Part shown: positions 1 to 5,102 of the stretch, one piece after another
How positions within the stretch are numbered: position 1 is the stretch's first letter
Layout: every line of letters starts with the position of its first letter
Assembly: GCA_016880375.1 (NCBI GenBank)
Contig: JAEHDO010000063.1
Coordinates: 1 to 5,102 of the forward strand
Reading direction: 5' to 3'
DNA length: 5,102 bases
DNA from: Betaproteobacteria bacterium
Lineage (GTDB): Bacteria; Pseudomonadota; Gammaproteobacteria; Burkholderiales; Rhodocyclaceae
Program-made: the position numbers and the translations under genes
Notes under the pieces: model-generated
What the model was told of the DNA's origin: nothing
Seen by the model: only the letters and a program-made list of their open reading frames with translations
Database searches by the model: none

Positions 1-87
1 ATCGGCTGCATCGCGCATCTGCAGGCGGGCACGCCGACGCCGGTGTCGCACTGGATCGAGCTGCTGGATCAAGGACTGGGAAACTGA
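1..87 (+). CDS. C-terminal end of an unidentified protein (partial, 28 codons plus stop)
   Basis: Frame 1 is open from the window edge to a TGA at 85-87 and encodes 28 residues ending in HWIELLDQGLGN. The codons favour G or C in the third position, as in the genes that follow, so this looks like real coding sequence. The stop is one base before the ATG of the acyl-CoA synthetase, which suggests that both are read from one transcript. I do not recognise a family from this tail, and no motif is visible. Its function is left open; the only clue is its likely co-transcription with a CoA ligase. Confidence 0.7.
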   Translation: MGCIAHLQAGTPTPVSHWIELLDQGLGN

Positions 88-88
88 G

Positions 89-1768
89 ATGGAGCTGAAT
101 GTCGCCGCGAAGGGTTACGACGAACTCGTCAACACCTTCCGCTGGAACGTACCGGCGCGCTACAACATGGCGCGCGAGTGCTGCGGGCGCTGGGCGGAGG
201 ACCGCTCGCGCTTCGCCCTCTACTACGAGGACGAGGCCGGCCACACGGAAGCGTGGACCTTCTGGGACATCCAGACGGCGGCCAACCGCCTCTCCAACGT
301 GCTGCACGCGCTCGGCGTCATGCGCCGCGACCGCGTCGCCATCATGCTGCCGCAGCGGCCGGAGACCGGCATCGCGCACATCGCCTGCTACCAGATGGAC
401 GCCATCGCGCTGCCGCTGTCGCACCTCTTCGGCCCGGACGCGCTGGAGTACCGCCTGGCCGACTCCGGGGCCAGCGTCGCCATCGTCGACGAGTCCACCC
501 TGCCGAAGCTGTGGGCGGTGAAGGACAAGCTGCCGCACCTGCGGCACGTCATCGGCGCCGGCGGCGCACGCGAGGCCGGCGTGCACGACTGGGATGCGCT
601 GCTCGCCCGCGCCTCGCGCCGCTTCACCTGTGTCGATACCGCGGCGGACGACCCGGCGCTGATCATCTACACCAGCGGCACGACGGGCAACCCGAAGGGC
701 GCGCTGATGGCGCAGCGCACGCTCCTCGGCAACCTGCCGGGCTATGCCTGCTCGCACGACTTCTTCCCGCAGCCGGGCGACCTGTTCTGGTCGCCGGCCG
801 ACTGGGCGTGGACCGGCGGGCTGTTCGACGTGCTGCTGCCGACCTGGGCCTTCGGCCAGCCGCTGCTCGGCTATCGCGGCCGCTTCGATGCGGAGAAGGC
901 CTTCTGGTTGATGGAGAAATACGGCGTGCGCAACGCCTTCCTCTTTCCCACCGCTCTGAAGATGATGATGAAGGCAGTGCCCGAGCCCAGGGCGCGCTAC
1001 GACCTGAACCTGCGCAGCATCATGAGCGCCGGCGAATCGGTCGGCGAGACCGTCTTCGGCTGGGCGCGCGAGAAGCTCGGCGTCACCATCAACGAAATGT
1101 TCGGCCAGACGGAGGTGAACTACATCGTCGGCAACTGCGCCGCCGCCTTTCCGCCGAAGCCGGGCGCGATGGGGCGGCCCTATCCGGGGCACCGCGTGGC
1201 GGTGGTGGATGATGCCGGCAACGCATTGCCGCCGGGAGAGGTGGGCGAAGTCTGCGTGCAGCGCGCCTGCAACGGCGAGCGCGATCCGGTGTTCCTGCTC
1301 GAATACTGGAAGAACCCAAGGGCGACGGCGGAGAAATTCATCGGTGGCGACGCACAGGCTGGGGATGCGGCCTGGAGCCGCACGGGCGACCTGGCGAAAG
1401 TCGATGAGGAGGGTTATTTCTGGTATCAGGGCCGCGCCGACGACATGTTCAAGAGCGCCGGCTACCGCATCGGCCCGGCCGAGATCGAGAACTGCCTGGT
1501 CAAGCATCCCGCCGTGGCCAACGCCGCGGTGATCGGTGCGCCCGACGAGACGCGCGGCACCCTCGTCAAGGCCTTCATCGTGCTGCAGCCGGGCACGCCG
1601 CCCTCCGCAGAACTGGAAGCCGAGTTGCAGGCCCATGTGCGCCAGTACCTGGCGCCCTACGAATACCCGAAGGCCATCGAGTTCATCGATGCCCTGCCGA
1701 TGACCACCACCGGCAAGGTGCAGCGGCGGCTGCTGCGGCTGCGGGAAGAAGAGAAACTCAAGGGCTAG
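89..1768 (+). CDS. AMP-forming acyl-CoA synthetase (acetyl/medium-chain acyl-CoA synthetase-like)
   Basis: This 559-residue protein belongs to the ANL adenylating superfamily. It would activate a carboxylic acid with ATP to an acyl-AMP and transfer the acyl group to CoA in the cytoplasm. Visible motifs, in order: the phosphate-binding loop YTSGTTGNPKG (residues 194-204), a substrate-pocket stretch PADWAWTGG near 236-244, the adenine-site motif NEMFGQTE (335-342), the ribose-binding TGD (432-434), the hinge region GRADDMFKSAGYRIGPAEIE (448-467) and the C-terminal TTTGK with the predicted catalytic Lys543. The length is normal for the family. The ATG at 89 follows the upstream stop by one base. 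Only a weak AAGGA (71-75) precedes it, 13 bases away, so translation may depend on coupling. The typical N-terminus of the family supports this start. The overall pattern is closest to acetyl-CoA synthetase and the medium-chain (ACSM) group. Substrate unknown: acetate, propionate, a medium-chain or an aromatic acid are all possible. Confidence 0.93.
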   Translation: MELNVAAKGYDELVNTFRWNVPARYNMARECCGRWAEDRSRFALYYEDEAGHTEAWTFWDIQTAANRLSNVLHALGVMRRDRVAIMLPQRPETGIAHIACYQMDAIALPLSHLFGPDALEYRLADSGASVAIVDESTLPKLWAVKDKLPHLRHVIGAGGAREAGVHDWDALLARASRRFTCVDTAADDPALIIYTSGTTGNPKGALMAQRTLLGNLPGYACSHDFFPQPGDLFWSPADWAWTGGLFDVLLPTWAFGQPLLGYRGRFDAEKAFWLMEKYGVRNAFLFPTALKMMMKAVPEPRARYDLNLRSIMSAGESVGETVFGWAREKLGVTINEMFGQTEVNYIVGNCAAAFPPKPGAMGRPYPGHRVAVVDDAGNALPPGEVGEVCVQRACNGERDPVFLLEYWKNPRATAEKFIGGDAQAGDAAWSRTGDLAKVDEEGYFWYQGRADDMFKSAGYRIGPAEIENCLVKHPAVANAAVIGAPDETRGTLVKAFIVLQPGTPPSAELEAELQAHVRQYLAPYEYPKAIEFIDALPMTTTGKVQRRLLRLREEEKLKG

Positions 1769-2202
1769 GCGTTTTTCACCAGCATCGTCCCCGTCGCCTC
1801 GGCCACCGCTTCGCCTTCCTGGTTGCTGCAGGTGGCTTTCATGGCGACGATGCCGCCGTCGTGCTTCGGCTTCGGCGTCAGGCCGGTGATTTCCCAGACG
1901 GTGGTGAGCGTGTCGCCGGCGCGCACCGGCTTGAGGAACCTGCAGGCATGCTCCAGGTAGGCGATGGCCGTGCCATGGAAGACCATGCCGTAGGAAGCGG
2001 CGATGAGGGAACTGGTGAGATAGCCGTGGGCGATGCGGCCGCCATGGCGCGACTGCTTCGCGAACGGCTCGTCGACATGCAGCCGGTTGAAATCGCCGAA
2101 CAGGCCGGCGCCCATGACGATGTGCGTTTCCGTCATGGTCATGGCGCTTTCGAAACGGTCGCCGACCTTGACCTGATTGAACCCCCTGCGCGGATGGAGC
2201 AT
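1765..2202 (-). CDS. MaoC-like hotdog-fold dehydratase/hydratase domain protein
   Basis: This 145-residue single-domain protein has the hydratase-2 signature of the MaoC/R-hydratase family: FGDFNRLHVDEPFA at residues 35-48, with the predicted catalytic pair Asp37 and His42. An RIAHGYLTSSLI segment follows at 56-67, and KPVRAGDTLTTVWEI (91-105) is also typical. Family members add water to, or remove it from, enoyl/3-hydroxyacyl-CoA thioesters; the substrate here cannot be read off. The usual Pro of the GDxNPxH motif is Arg40, a common variant. I chose the ATG at 2202-2200 because AGGTG (2213-2209) lies six bases upstream and the length suits the family. The same frame stays open for a long way upstream, and an ATG at 2271 would add 23 residues but has no evident ribosome site. 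The gene converges on the acyl-CoA synthetase and shares the bases CTAG with it as overlapping stops. Confidence 0.88.
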   Translation of the reverse strand: MLHPRRGFNQVKVGDRFESAMTMTETHIVMGAGLFGDFNRLHVDEPFAKQSRHGGRIAHGYLTSSLIAASYGMVFHGTAIAYLEHACRFLKPVRAGDTLTTVWEITGLTPKPKHDGGIVAMKATCSNQEGEAVAEATGTMLVKNA

Positions 2203-2310
2203 GAGCGGCACCTGCGGAATGCGTGAGCGCAAGCCTAGCACGGCGCTTCCGTCCGGGAGCGCCGATTGCATGTTAAAGTCGGCCGGAACGATTATTGAAG
2301 ACACGAACCA
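2203..2310. promoter_or_regulatory. Divergent intergenic region between the MaoC-like gene and the PP2C phosphatase gene
   Basis: These 108 bases must hold the promoters of both divergent genes. The most visible element is a 10-bp-stem hairpin at 2241-2264. The part from 2266 to 2310 is clearly AT-richer than the flanking genes. Promoter matches are weak. For the plus strand there is TTGCAT (2266-2271) and, 18 bases further on, GATTAT (2290-2295), which would give a very short leader. For the minus strand, TTCAAT and TTTAAC 16 bases apart are equally poor. I would not rely on either. The phosphatase ATG has only GAAG (2297-2300) as a possible ribosome site. Confidence 0.5.
2209..2213 (-). promoter_or_regulatory. 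Ribosome binding site of the MaoC-like gene
   Basis: AGGTG on the minus strand stands six bases before the ATG at 2202. It is the only good Shine-Dalgarno match among the possible starts of this long open frame and decides the start call. Confidence 0.55.
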
Positions 2311-3123
2311 ATGGCTCTGAGCGTAGAAACCTGCGCCGCCCAGCATATCGGCGACCGCAAGGAACAGCAGGATCGCGTGGGCCTGCTGCCGAACCCGAAG
2401 CGTCCGGGTTTTTTCATGGCCTTGCTGGCCGATGGCATGGGCGGCCACAGCGGCGGCGCGATGGCGGCCGAGCAGGTCATCCTCAAGGGACAGCAGAATT
2501 TCGAGGCTTTCGGGCCGGCCGACGAGACGCCGAAGGAATTGCTGCGCTCGATCATCGACGAAGCCCATACCGTCATCAAGCTGACGCGCTTCACCAGCGA
2601 GCAGGATCCGCACACCACGGCCTGCGTTCTGCTGTTCCAGCCGGGGCGGATCGACTGGGCACACTGCGGGGATTCGCGCATCTACCATTTTCGCGGCGAC
2701 CAGCTTGTCAGCCGCAGCTCGGATCATTCCTACGTGAATGAAATGCTGCGCAAGGGCTACCTCACCCCGGAGCAGGCCGAGAACCACCCGCAGAAGAACG
2801 TCCTGCTCGGCTGCCTCGGTTCCGAGCGGGAGCCCACCATCGATTACGGCGAGGCGGCACCGCCGGTCGCCGGCGATATCTTCCTGCTGTGCTCCGACGG
2901 CCTGTGGGCCTACTTCTCGGACGACGAGCTGGGGGGGGTGCTGACGGCCCATCCTCCGCGCGCGGCGGCAGAAATCCTCATCCAGCGCGCCCGGGACCGG
3001 GCGAACGGCCATGGCGACAATTGCTCACTGGTGATCATCAAGCTGGTGGAGAAGAAGGAAGAGAAGAAGTCGCCACCGCCCGGCGCCGCCACGCGTCCGG
3101 CCCCCGGTCCTGGCCATTCGTGA
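2311..3123 (+). CDS. PP2C-family (PPM) serine/threonine protein phosphatase
   Basis: This 270-residue cytoplasmic protein has one PP2C-type metal-dependent phosphatase domain (about residues 5-245). It would remove phosphate from Ser/Thr of proteins using two Mn2+ or Mg2+ ions. The motifs appear in order: GDRKEQQD (14-21, metal Asp21; Gln20 stands where Asn is more usual), ADGMGGHSGG (40-49, metal Asp41 and Gly42), HTTACVLL (101-108), HCGDSRIYHFR (118-128), NVLLGCLG (163-170), CSDGLW (194-199, metal Asp195) and GHGDNCSLVII (233-243, metal Asp236). All metal ligands expected for the family are present, so it should be active. After residue 245 comes a low-complexity tail rich in Lys/Glu and then Pro, probably disordered. 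There is no membrane segment and no FHA or kinase domain. No partner kinase lies within the window, so its target is unknown. The gene is probably a single unit, convergent with corA. A run of eight G at 2931-2938 lies inside it. Confidence 0.93.
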   Translation: MALSVETCAAQHIGDRKEQQDRVGLLPNPKRPGFFMALLADGMGGHSGGAMAAEQVILKGQQNFEAFGPADETPKELLRSIIDEAHTVIKLTRFTSEQDPHTTACVLLFQPGRIDWAHCGDSRIYHFRGDQLVSRSSDHSYVNEMLRKGYLTPEQAENHPQKNVLLGCLGSEREPTIDYGEAAPPVAGDIFLLCSDGLWAYFSDDELGGVLTAHPPRAAAEILIQRARDRANGHGDNCSLVIIKLVEKKEEKKSPPPGAATRPAPGPGHS

Positions 3124-3135
3124 AACGCAGGGTGC

Positions 3136-3158
3136 GGCTGGCGTTCAACCCAGCCAGC
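3136..3158. terminator. Weak hairpin between the convergent phosphatase and corA genes
   Basis: GGCTGG (3136-3141) can pair with CCAGCC (3150-3155), or, as an alternative, GCTGGC (3137-3142) with GCCAGC (3153-3158). It overlaps the end of corA and lies 12 bases after the phosphatase stop. No T tract follows on either strand, so it is at best a poor intrinsic terminator. It is listed because the 21-bp gap between two converging genes holds nothing better. Confidence 0.2.
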
Positions 3159-4212
3159 GCCGCCGCCAGAAGGCGGTCACCATGACTGCGGCGATGGCTC
3201 CCATCATGCCGAGGGCAATGAGAAATCCCTCGCTGTCCGCGAGGAGGGGCATGTGCCGGAAGTTCATGCCGAAAATGCCGGCGATCAGCGCCGCCGGCAT
3301 GAAGAGGGTGGTGATCACGGTGAGGATGCGCACCTCCTGGTTCACCCGGTTCGAAATGCTCGACAGGTAGATGTCGAGCATGCCGGCGATGAGGTCGCGG
3401 ATGCCCTCCAGCGACTCGATGACATGCACGGTGTGGTCGTAGATGTCGCGCAGGTAGGGCTGGGTTTCCGGCTTGAAGAAGCGCTGGTCGGCGCGCGTCA
3501 GGCTGTTGATGACCTCGCGCAGCGGCCAGACGGCGCGGCGCATGACCATCGCCTCGCGCTTGATCTCGTGAATCTCCTTGAGCAGGGCGGGCGTGGCCTG
3601 CAGCAGCAGCTTGTCCTCCAGCGCCTCGGTGCGCTCGGTCAGCTGCTCCAGCACGGCGAAGTAGCGGTCGACCAGGGTATCGAGCAGGGAGTAGGCGAGG
3701 TAATCCGCGCCGAGCTTGCGGATCTGTCCCTTGTCGCCGCGCAGCCGCTCGCGCAGCGGGTCGAAGGTGCCGGTCGGCCGCTCCTGGAAGGTCAGCACGA
3801 AGTCCGCGCCCAGCACGATGCTCACCTGGTCCGAGCCGACGCTGCCCGTTGCCGTGTCGTACTCGAAGAAGCGGGCGACGATGAAGAGGTAGTCGGCGTA
3901 CTCGTCCACCTTGGGCCGCTGGTCGGTGTTGAGGATGTCCTCCAGCACCAGGGGATGCAGGTTGAAGCGGCGGCCGATTTCCGCCATCACCTCCGGCTCG
4001 TGCAGGCCGTGCACGTTGAGCCAGAGCGTGCCCGGCCCGCGCACATGCCCGCGCGAAGCGTCGATCGAGTCGAAGCGGGTTTCCCTCAGGCCAGCGGCGT
4101 CGTATTCGAACAGGGCGATGTCGGGTTGCGCGGTGCGCCGCTCGCCGACGTGCACCAGGGCGCCGGGGGCGAGGCCGACTTTCTGCGAGCGCAGCTTGCG
4201 GGTTTTCTTCAT
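3145..4212 (-). CDS. corA: CorA-family magnesium/cobalt transport protein
   Basis: This 355-residue inner-membrane protein would form a pentameric channel for Mg2+ (also Co2+ and Ni2+). Residues 1-290 form the cytoplasmic domain with family-typical segments: HPLVLEDILNTDQRPKVDEY (86-105), FDPLRERLR (150-158), a long helical region with WPLREVINSL (229-238) and YLRDIYDHT (253-261). The first membrane segment (about 296-314) ends in the GMN signature (315-317), and the second (about 330-349) is followed by a basic tail, WRRRWLG. The layout parallels Thermotoga maritima CorA as I recall it: Glu91/Asp92 and Asp256 correspond to its regulatory metal sites Glu88/Asp89 and Asp253 at a constant offset of three. 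The ATG at 4212 is chosen over the one at 4260 because GGAGG (4225-4221) lies eight bases upstream and the extra 16 residues do not fit the family. A sigma70-like promoter lies upstream. The periplasmic loop lacks the usual Glu of the MPEL motif. Confidence 0.95.
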   Translation of the reverse strand: MKKTRKLRSQKVGLAPGALVHVGERRTAQPDIALFEYDAAGLRETRFDSIDASRGHVRGPGTLWLNVHGLHEPEVMAEIGRRFNLHPLVLEDILNTDQRPKVDEYADYLFIVARFFEYDTATGSVGSDQVSIVLGADFVLTFQERPTGTFDPLRERLRGDKGQIRKLGADYLAYSLLDTLVDRYFAVLEQLTERTEALEDKLLLQATPALLKEIHEIKREAMVMRRAVWPLREVINSLTRADQRFFKPETQPYLRDIYDHTVHVIESLEGIRDLIAGMLDIYLSSISNRVNQEVRILTVITTLFMPAALIAGIFGMNFRHMPLLADSEGFLIALGMMGAIAAVMVTAFWRRRWLG

Positions 4213-4220
4213 GTTTCGGC

Positions 4221-4225
4221 CCTCC
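4221..4225 (-). promoter_or_regulatory. Ribosome binding site of corA
   Basis: GGAGG, within GGGAGGG on the minus strand, stands eight bases before the ATG at 4212. It favours this start over the upstream in-frame ATG at 4260, which has no comparable site. Confidence 0.75.
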
Positions 4226-4240
4226 CGGCAGTGAAATAAG

Positions 4241-4253
4241 GCTTGCTGCAAGC
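4241..4253. repeat. 13-bp palindrome in the corA leader region
   Basis: GCTTGC T GCAAGC is a perfect dyad of six plus six bases around one central T. It lies about 10-30 bases downstream of the expected corA transcription start and upstream of its ribosome site. It may be an operator or a small hairpin in the leader; no known regulator site was recognised. Confidence 0.4.
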
Positions 4254-4269
4254 TACCCACGGCGAATCG

Positions 4270-4298
4270 ATTTAAGTATTATTGCCGTTTATCGTCAA
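4270..4298 (-). promoter_or_regulatory. Sigma70-type promoter of corA
   Basis: Read on the minus strand, TTGACG (4298-4293, five of six matches to the -35 consensus) is followed after exactly 17 bases by TTAAAT (4275-4270, four of six matches to the -10 consensus). The surroundings are AT-rich. Transcription would start near 4263, giving a leader of about 50 bases before the corA ATG. This is the best promoter match in the window. Confidence 0.55.
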
Positions 4299-4345
4299 GA
4301 ACCCGATTCTGATGGCGTTTGGCGATTTCCGGCAAGAATAAAGCA

Positions 4346-4352
4346 AGGGGGG
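4346..4352 (+). promoter_or_regulatory. Ribosome binding site of pntA (within a G6 run)
   Basis: AAGG followed by further G (A4346, then G4347-4352) stands four bases before the ATG at 4357. The A-plus-G run can pair with the 3' end of 16S rRNA in more than one register. The G6 tract could change length by slippage, which would alter the spacing. Confidence 0.45.
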
Positions 4353-4356
4353 TGTC

Positions 4357-5102
4357 ATGTCTTTGGTCATAGGCGTACCGAAGGAAACGGCAGCGGGCGA
4401 AAAGCGCGTCGCCACCGTGCCCGAGGTCGTTGAAAAACTCATCAAGCTGGGCTTTTCGGTCGCCGTGCAAGCCGGCGCCGGCGACGCGGCGAATTTCAGC
4501 GACGACAGCTACCGCGCCGCCGGCGCCGAGGTCGTCGACGGCGCCGCCGCGCTGTGGGCGAAGGCCGACATCGTCTTCAAGGTGCGCGGCCCTTCCGCCG
4601 AGGAAGTCGGCCTGATGCGCGAGGGCACGACGCTGGTCTCCTTCGTCTGGCCGGCGCAGAACCCGGAACTGATGCAGCAGCTCGCCGCGAAGAAGGCGAC
4701 CGTGCTGGCCATCGACTCGCTGCCGCGCACGCTCTCCCGCGCCCAGAAGATGGACGCCCTGACCTCCCAGGCCGGCGTCGCCGGCTACCGTGCCGTGATC
4801 GAGGCCGCCAACGCCTTCGGCCGCTTCTTCAACGGCCAGATCACGGCGGCGGGCAAGGTGCCGCCGGCCAAGGTCTTCATCGCCGGCGCCGGCGTCGCCG
4901 GCCTGGCGGCGATCGGCACCGCCGCCGGCCTCGGCGCCATCGTGCGCGCCAACGACACCCGCGCCGAAGTGGCCGACCAGGTGGTGTCGCTGGGCGGCGA
5001 ATTCGTCAAGGTCGACTACGAGGAGGAAGGCTCCGGCGGCGGCGGCTACGCCAAGGTGATGAGCGAGGGCTTCCAGCAGGCCCAGCGCGAGATGTACGCC
5101 AA
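4357..5102 (+). CDS. pntA: NAD(P) transhydrogenase subunit alpha, N-terminal part (cut by window edge)
   Basis: The 248 visible codons encode the start of the alpha subunit of proton-translocating transhydrogenase, which passes hydride between NAD(H) and NADP+ at the inner membrane. The segment covers most of the NAD(H)-binding domain I. Landmarks are the N-terminal VIGVPKETAAGEKRVA (4-19), TTLVSFVWPAQNPELMQ (91-107), the nucleotide-contacting RQD loop with Arg124, Gln130 and Asp133, GRFFNGQITAAGKVPPAKV (155-173), the Rossmann glycine motif GAGVAGLAA (177-185) and VRANDTRAEV (196-205). The resemblance to E. coli PntA through the middle of this segment is very strong. The start is supported by the AAGG/G-run ribosome site four bases upstream. 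Because the gene runs off the window, it cannot be said whether it is a full-length PntA or a split pntAA followed by pntAB and pntB. The gene is divergent from corA. Confidence 0.95.
   Translation, partial: MSLVIGVPKETAAGEKRVATVPEVVEKLIKLGFSVAVQAGAGDAANFSDDSYRAAGAEVVDGAAALWAKADIVFKVRGPSAEEVGLMREGTTLVSFVWPAQNPELMQQLAAKKATVLAIDSLPRTLSRAQKMDALTSQAGVAGYRAVIEAANAFGRFFNGQITAAGKVPPAKVFIAGAGVAGLAAIGTAAGLGAIVRANDTRAEVADQVVSLGGEFVKVDYEEEGSGGGGYAKVMSEGFQQAQREMYA

Larger units (their letters stand above)
4213..4356. promoter_or_regulatory. Divergent intergenic region between corA and pntA
   Basis: These 144 bases separate two outward-reading genes and are markedly AT-richer than either. They hold the corA promoter and palindrome listed separately. 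For pntA I find only poor -35/-10 pairs, for example TTGCCG (4282-4287) and GATTCT (4305-4310) 17 bases apart. A pntA promoter is expected here but not pinpointed. Confidence 0.5.

Noticed and set aside
178..1212. Plus-strand open frame of 344 codons inside the acyl-CoA synthetase gene
   Set aside because: The product is Arg/Ala/Gly-rich with no motif, while the overlapping frame has all the signatures of an acyl-CoA synthetase. It is a shadow frame.
1861..2226. Plus-strand open frame of 121 codons antisense to the MaoC-like gene
   Set aside because: It shows no motif and no clear ribosome site, and the opposite strand has the MaoC catalytic signature.
2203..3012. N-terminal extension of the minus-strand MaoC-like frame, up to 415 residues in total
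   Set aside because: It is antisense to the phosphatase gene, whose motifs are complete and in order. The extension shows no domain and is best explained by the lack of stops in high-GC antisense frames.
3253..4239. Plus-strand open frame of 328 codons antisense to corA
   Set aside because: The product is low-complexity, rich in Val/Glu/His/Gln, with no recognisable domain, and the opposite strand encodes an intact CorA.
4319..4334. Possible sigma54 promoter (TTGGC...) upstream of pntA
   Set aside because: The GG is not followed by GC at the required 10-base spacing; CA stands there. The key -12 element is missing.
4279..4470. Minus-strand open frame of 63 codons spanning the corA-pntA gap
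   Set aside because: Most of it is antisense to pntA or covers the corA promoter. It has no ribosome site and no family resemblance.
4468..4935. Repeated GCCGGC / GGCGCC words in pntA
   Set aside because: These follow from runs of Ala and Gly codons in a high-GC gene. They have no fixed spacing or unit and are not a true repeat array.
1..5102. Search for a new defence, mobile or RNA-based system
   Set aside because: All five substantial genes belong to well-known families. There are no direct-repeat arrays, transposase or integrase motifs, tRNA genes or att-like duplications, and no gene-free stretch above 150 bases.

Overview
The window is an ordinary-looking piece of chromosome from a high-GC proteobacterium (GC about two thirds by eye, not counted). 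Protein resemblances recalled from memory, mainly the PntA N-terminus and the acyl-CoA synthetase, suggest a betaproteobacterium, possibly of the Rhodocyclales (Azoarcus/Thauera relatives). That placement is an inference; no rRNA or other marker gene is present.

Layout: 1-87 (+) is the last 28 codons of an unidentified gene. Its stop lies one base before the start of an AMP-forming acyl-CoA synthetase (89-1768, +), so the two probably form an operon. Converging on it from the other strand is a MaoC/hotdog-fold dehydratase-like gene (1765-2202, -). The two stop codons share the four bases CTAG. A 108-bp divergent region with a strong hairpin separates this gene from a PP2C-type protein phosphatase (2311-3123, +). 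The phosphatase converges on a corA-type divalent-cation transporter (3145-4212, -) with a 21-bp gap. A 144-bp AT-richer divergent region carries a convincing sigma70-type promoter for corA and a 13-bp palindrome. It leads to pntA (4357 onward, +), the NAD(H)-binding alpha subunit of proton-translocating transhydrogenase, which is cut by the window edge.

How the genes work together: the synthetase and the MaoC-like protein both act on CoA thioesters and could belong to one fatty, aromatic or other carboxylic acid degradation route, but they are convergent, not co-transcribed. The phosphatase, CorA and PntA are housekeeping or signalling functions with no evident link to each other. I found no RNA gene, mobile element, CRISPR array, defence island or recognisable new system. 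The findings are small-scale: overlapping stops, hairpins, a G8 tract and residue variants. Every gene lies close to its neighbours and no gap exceeds 150 bp.
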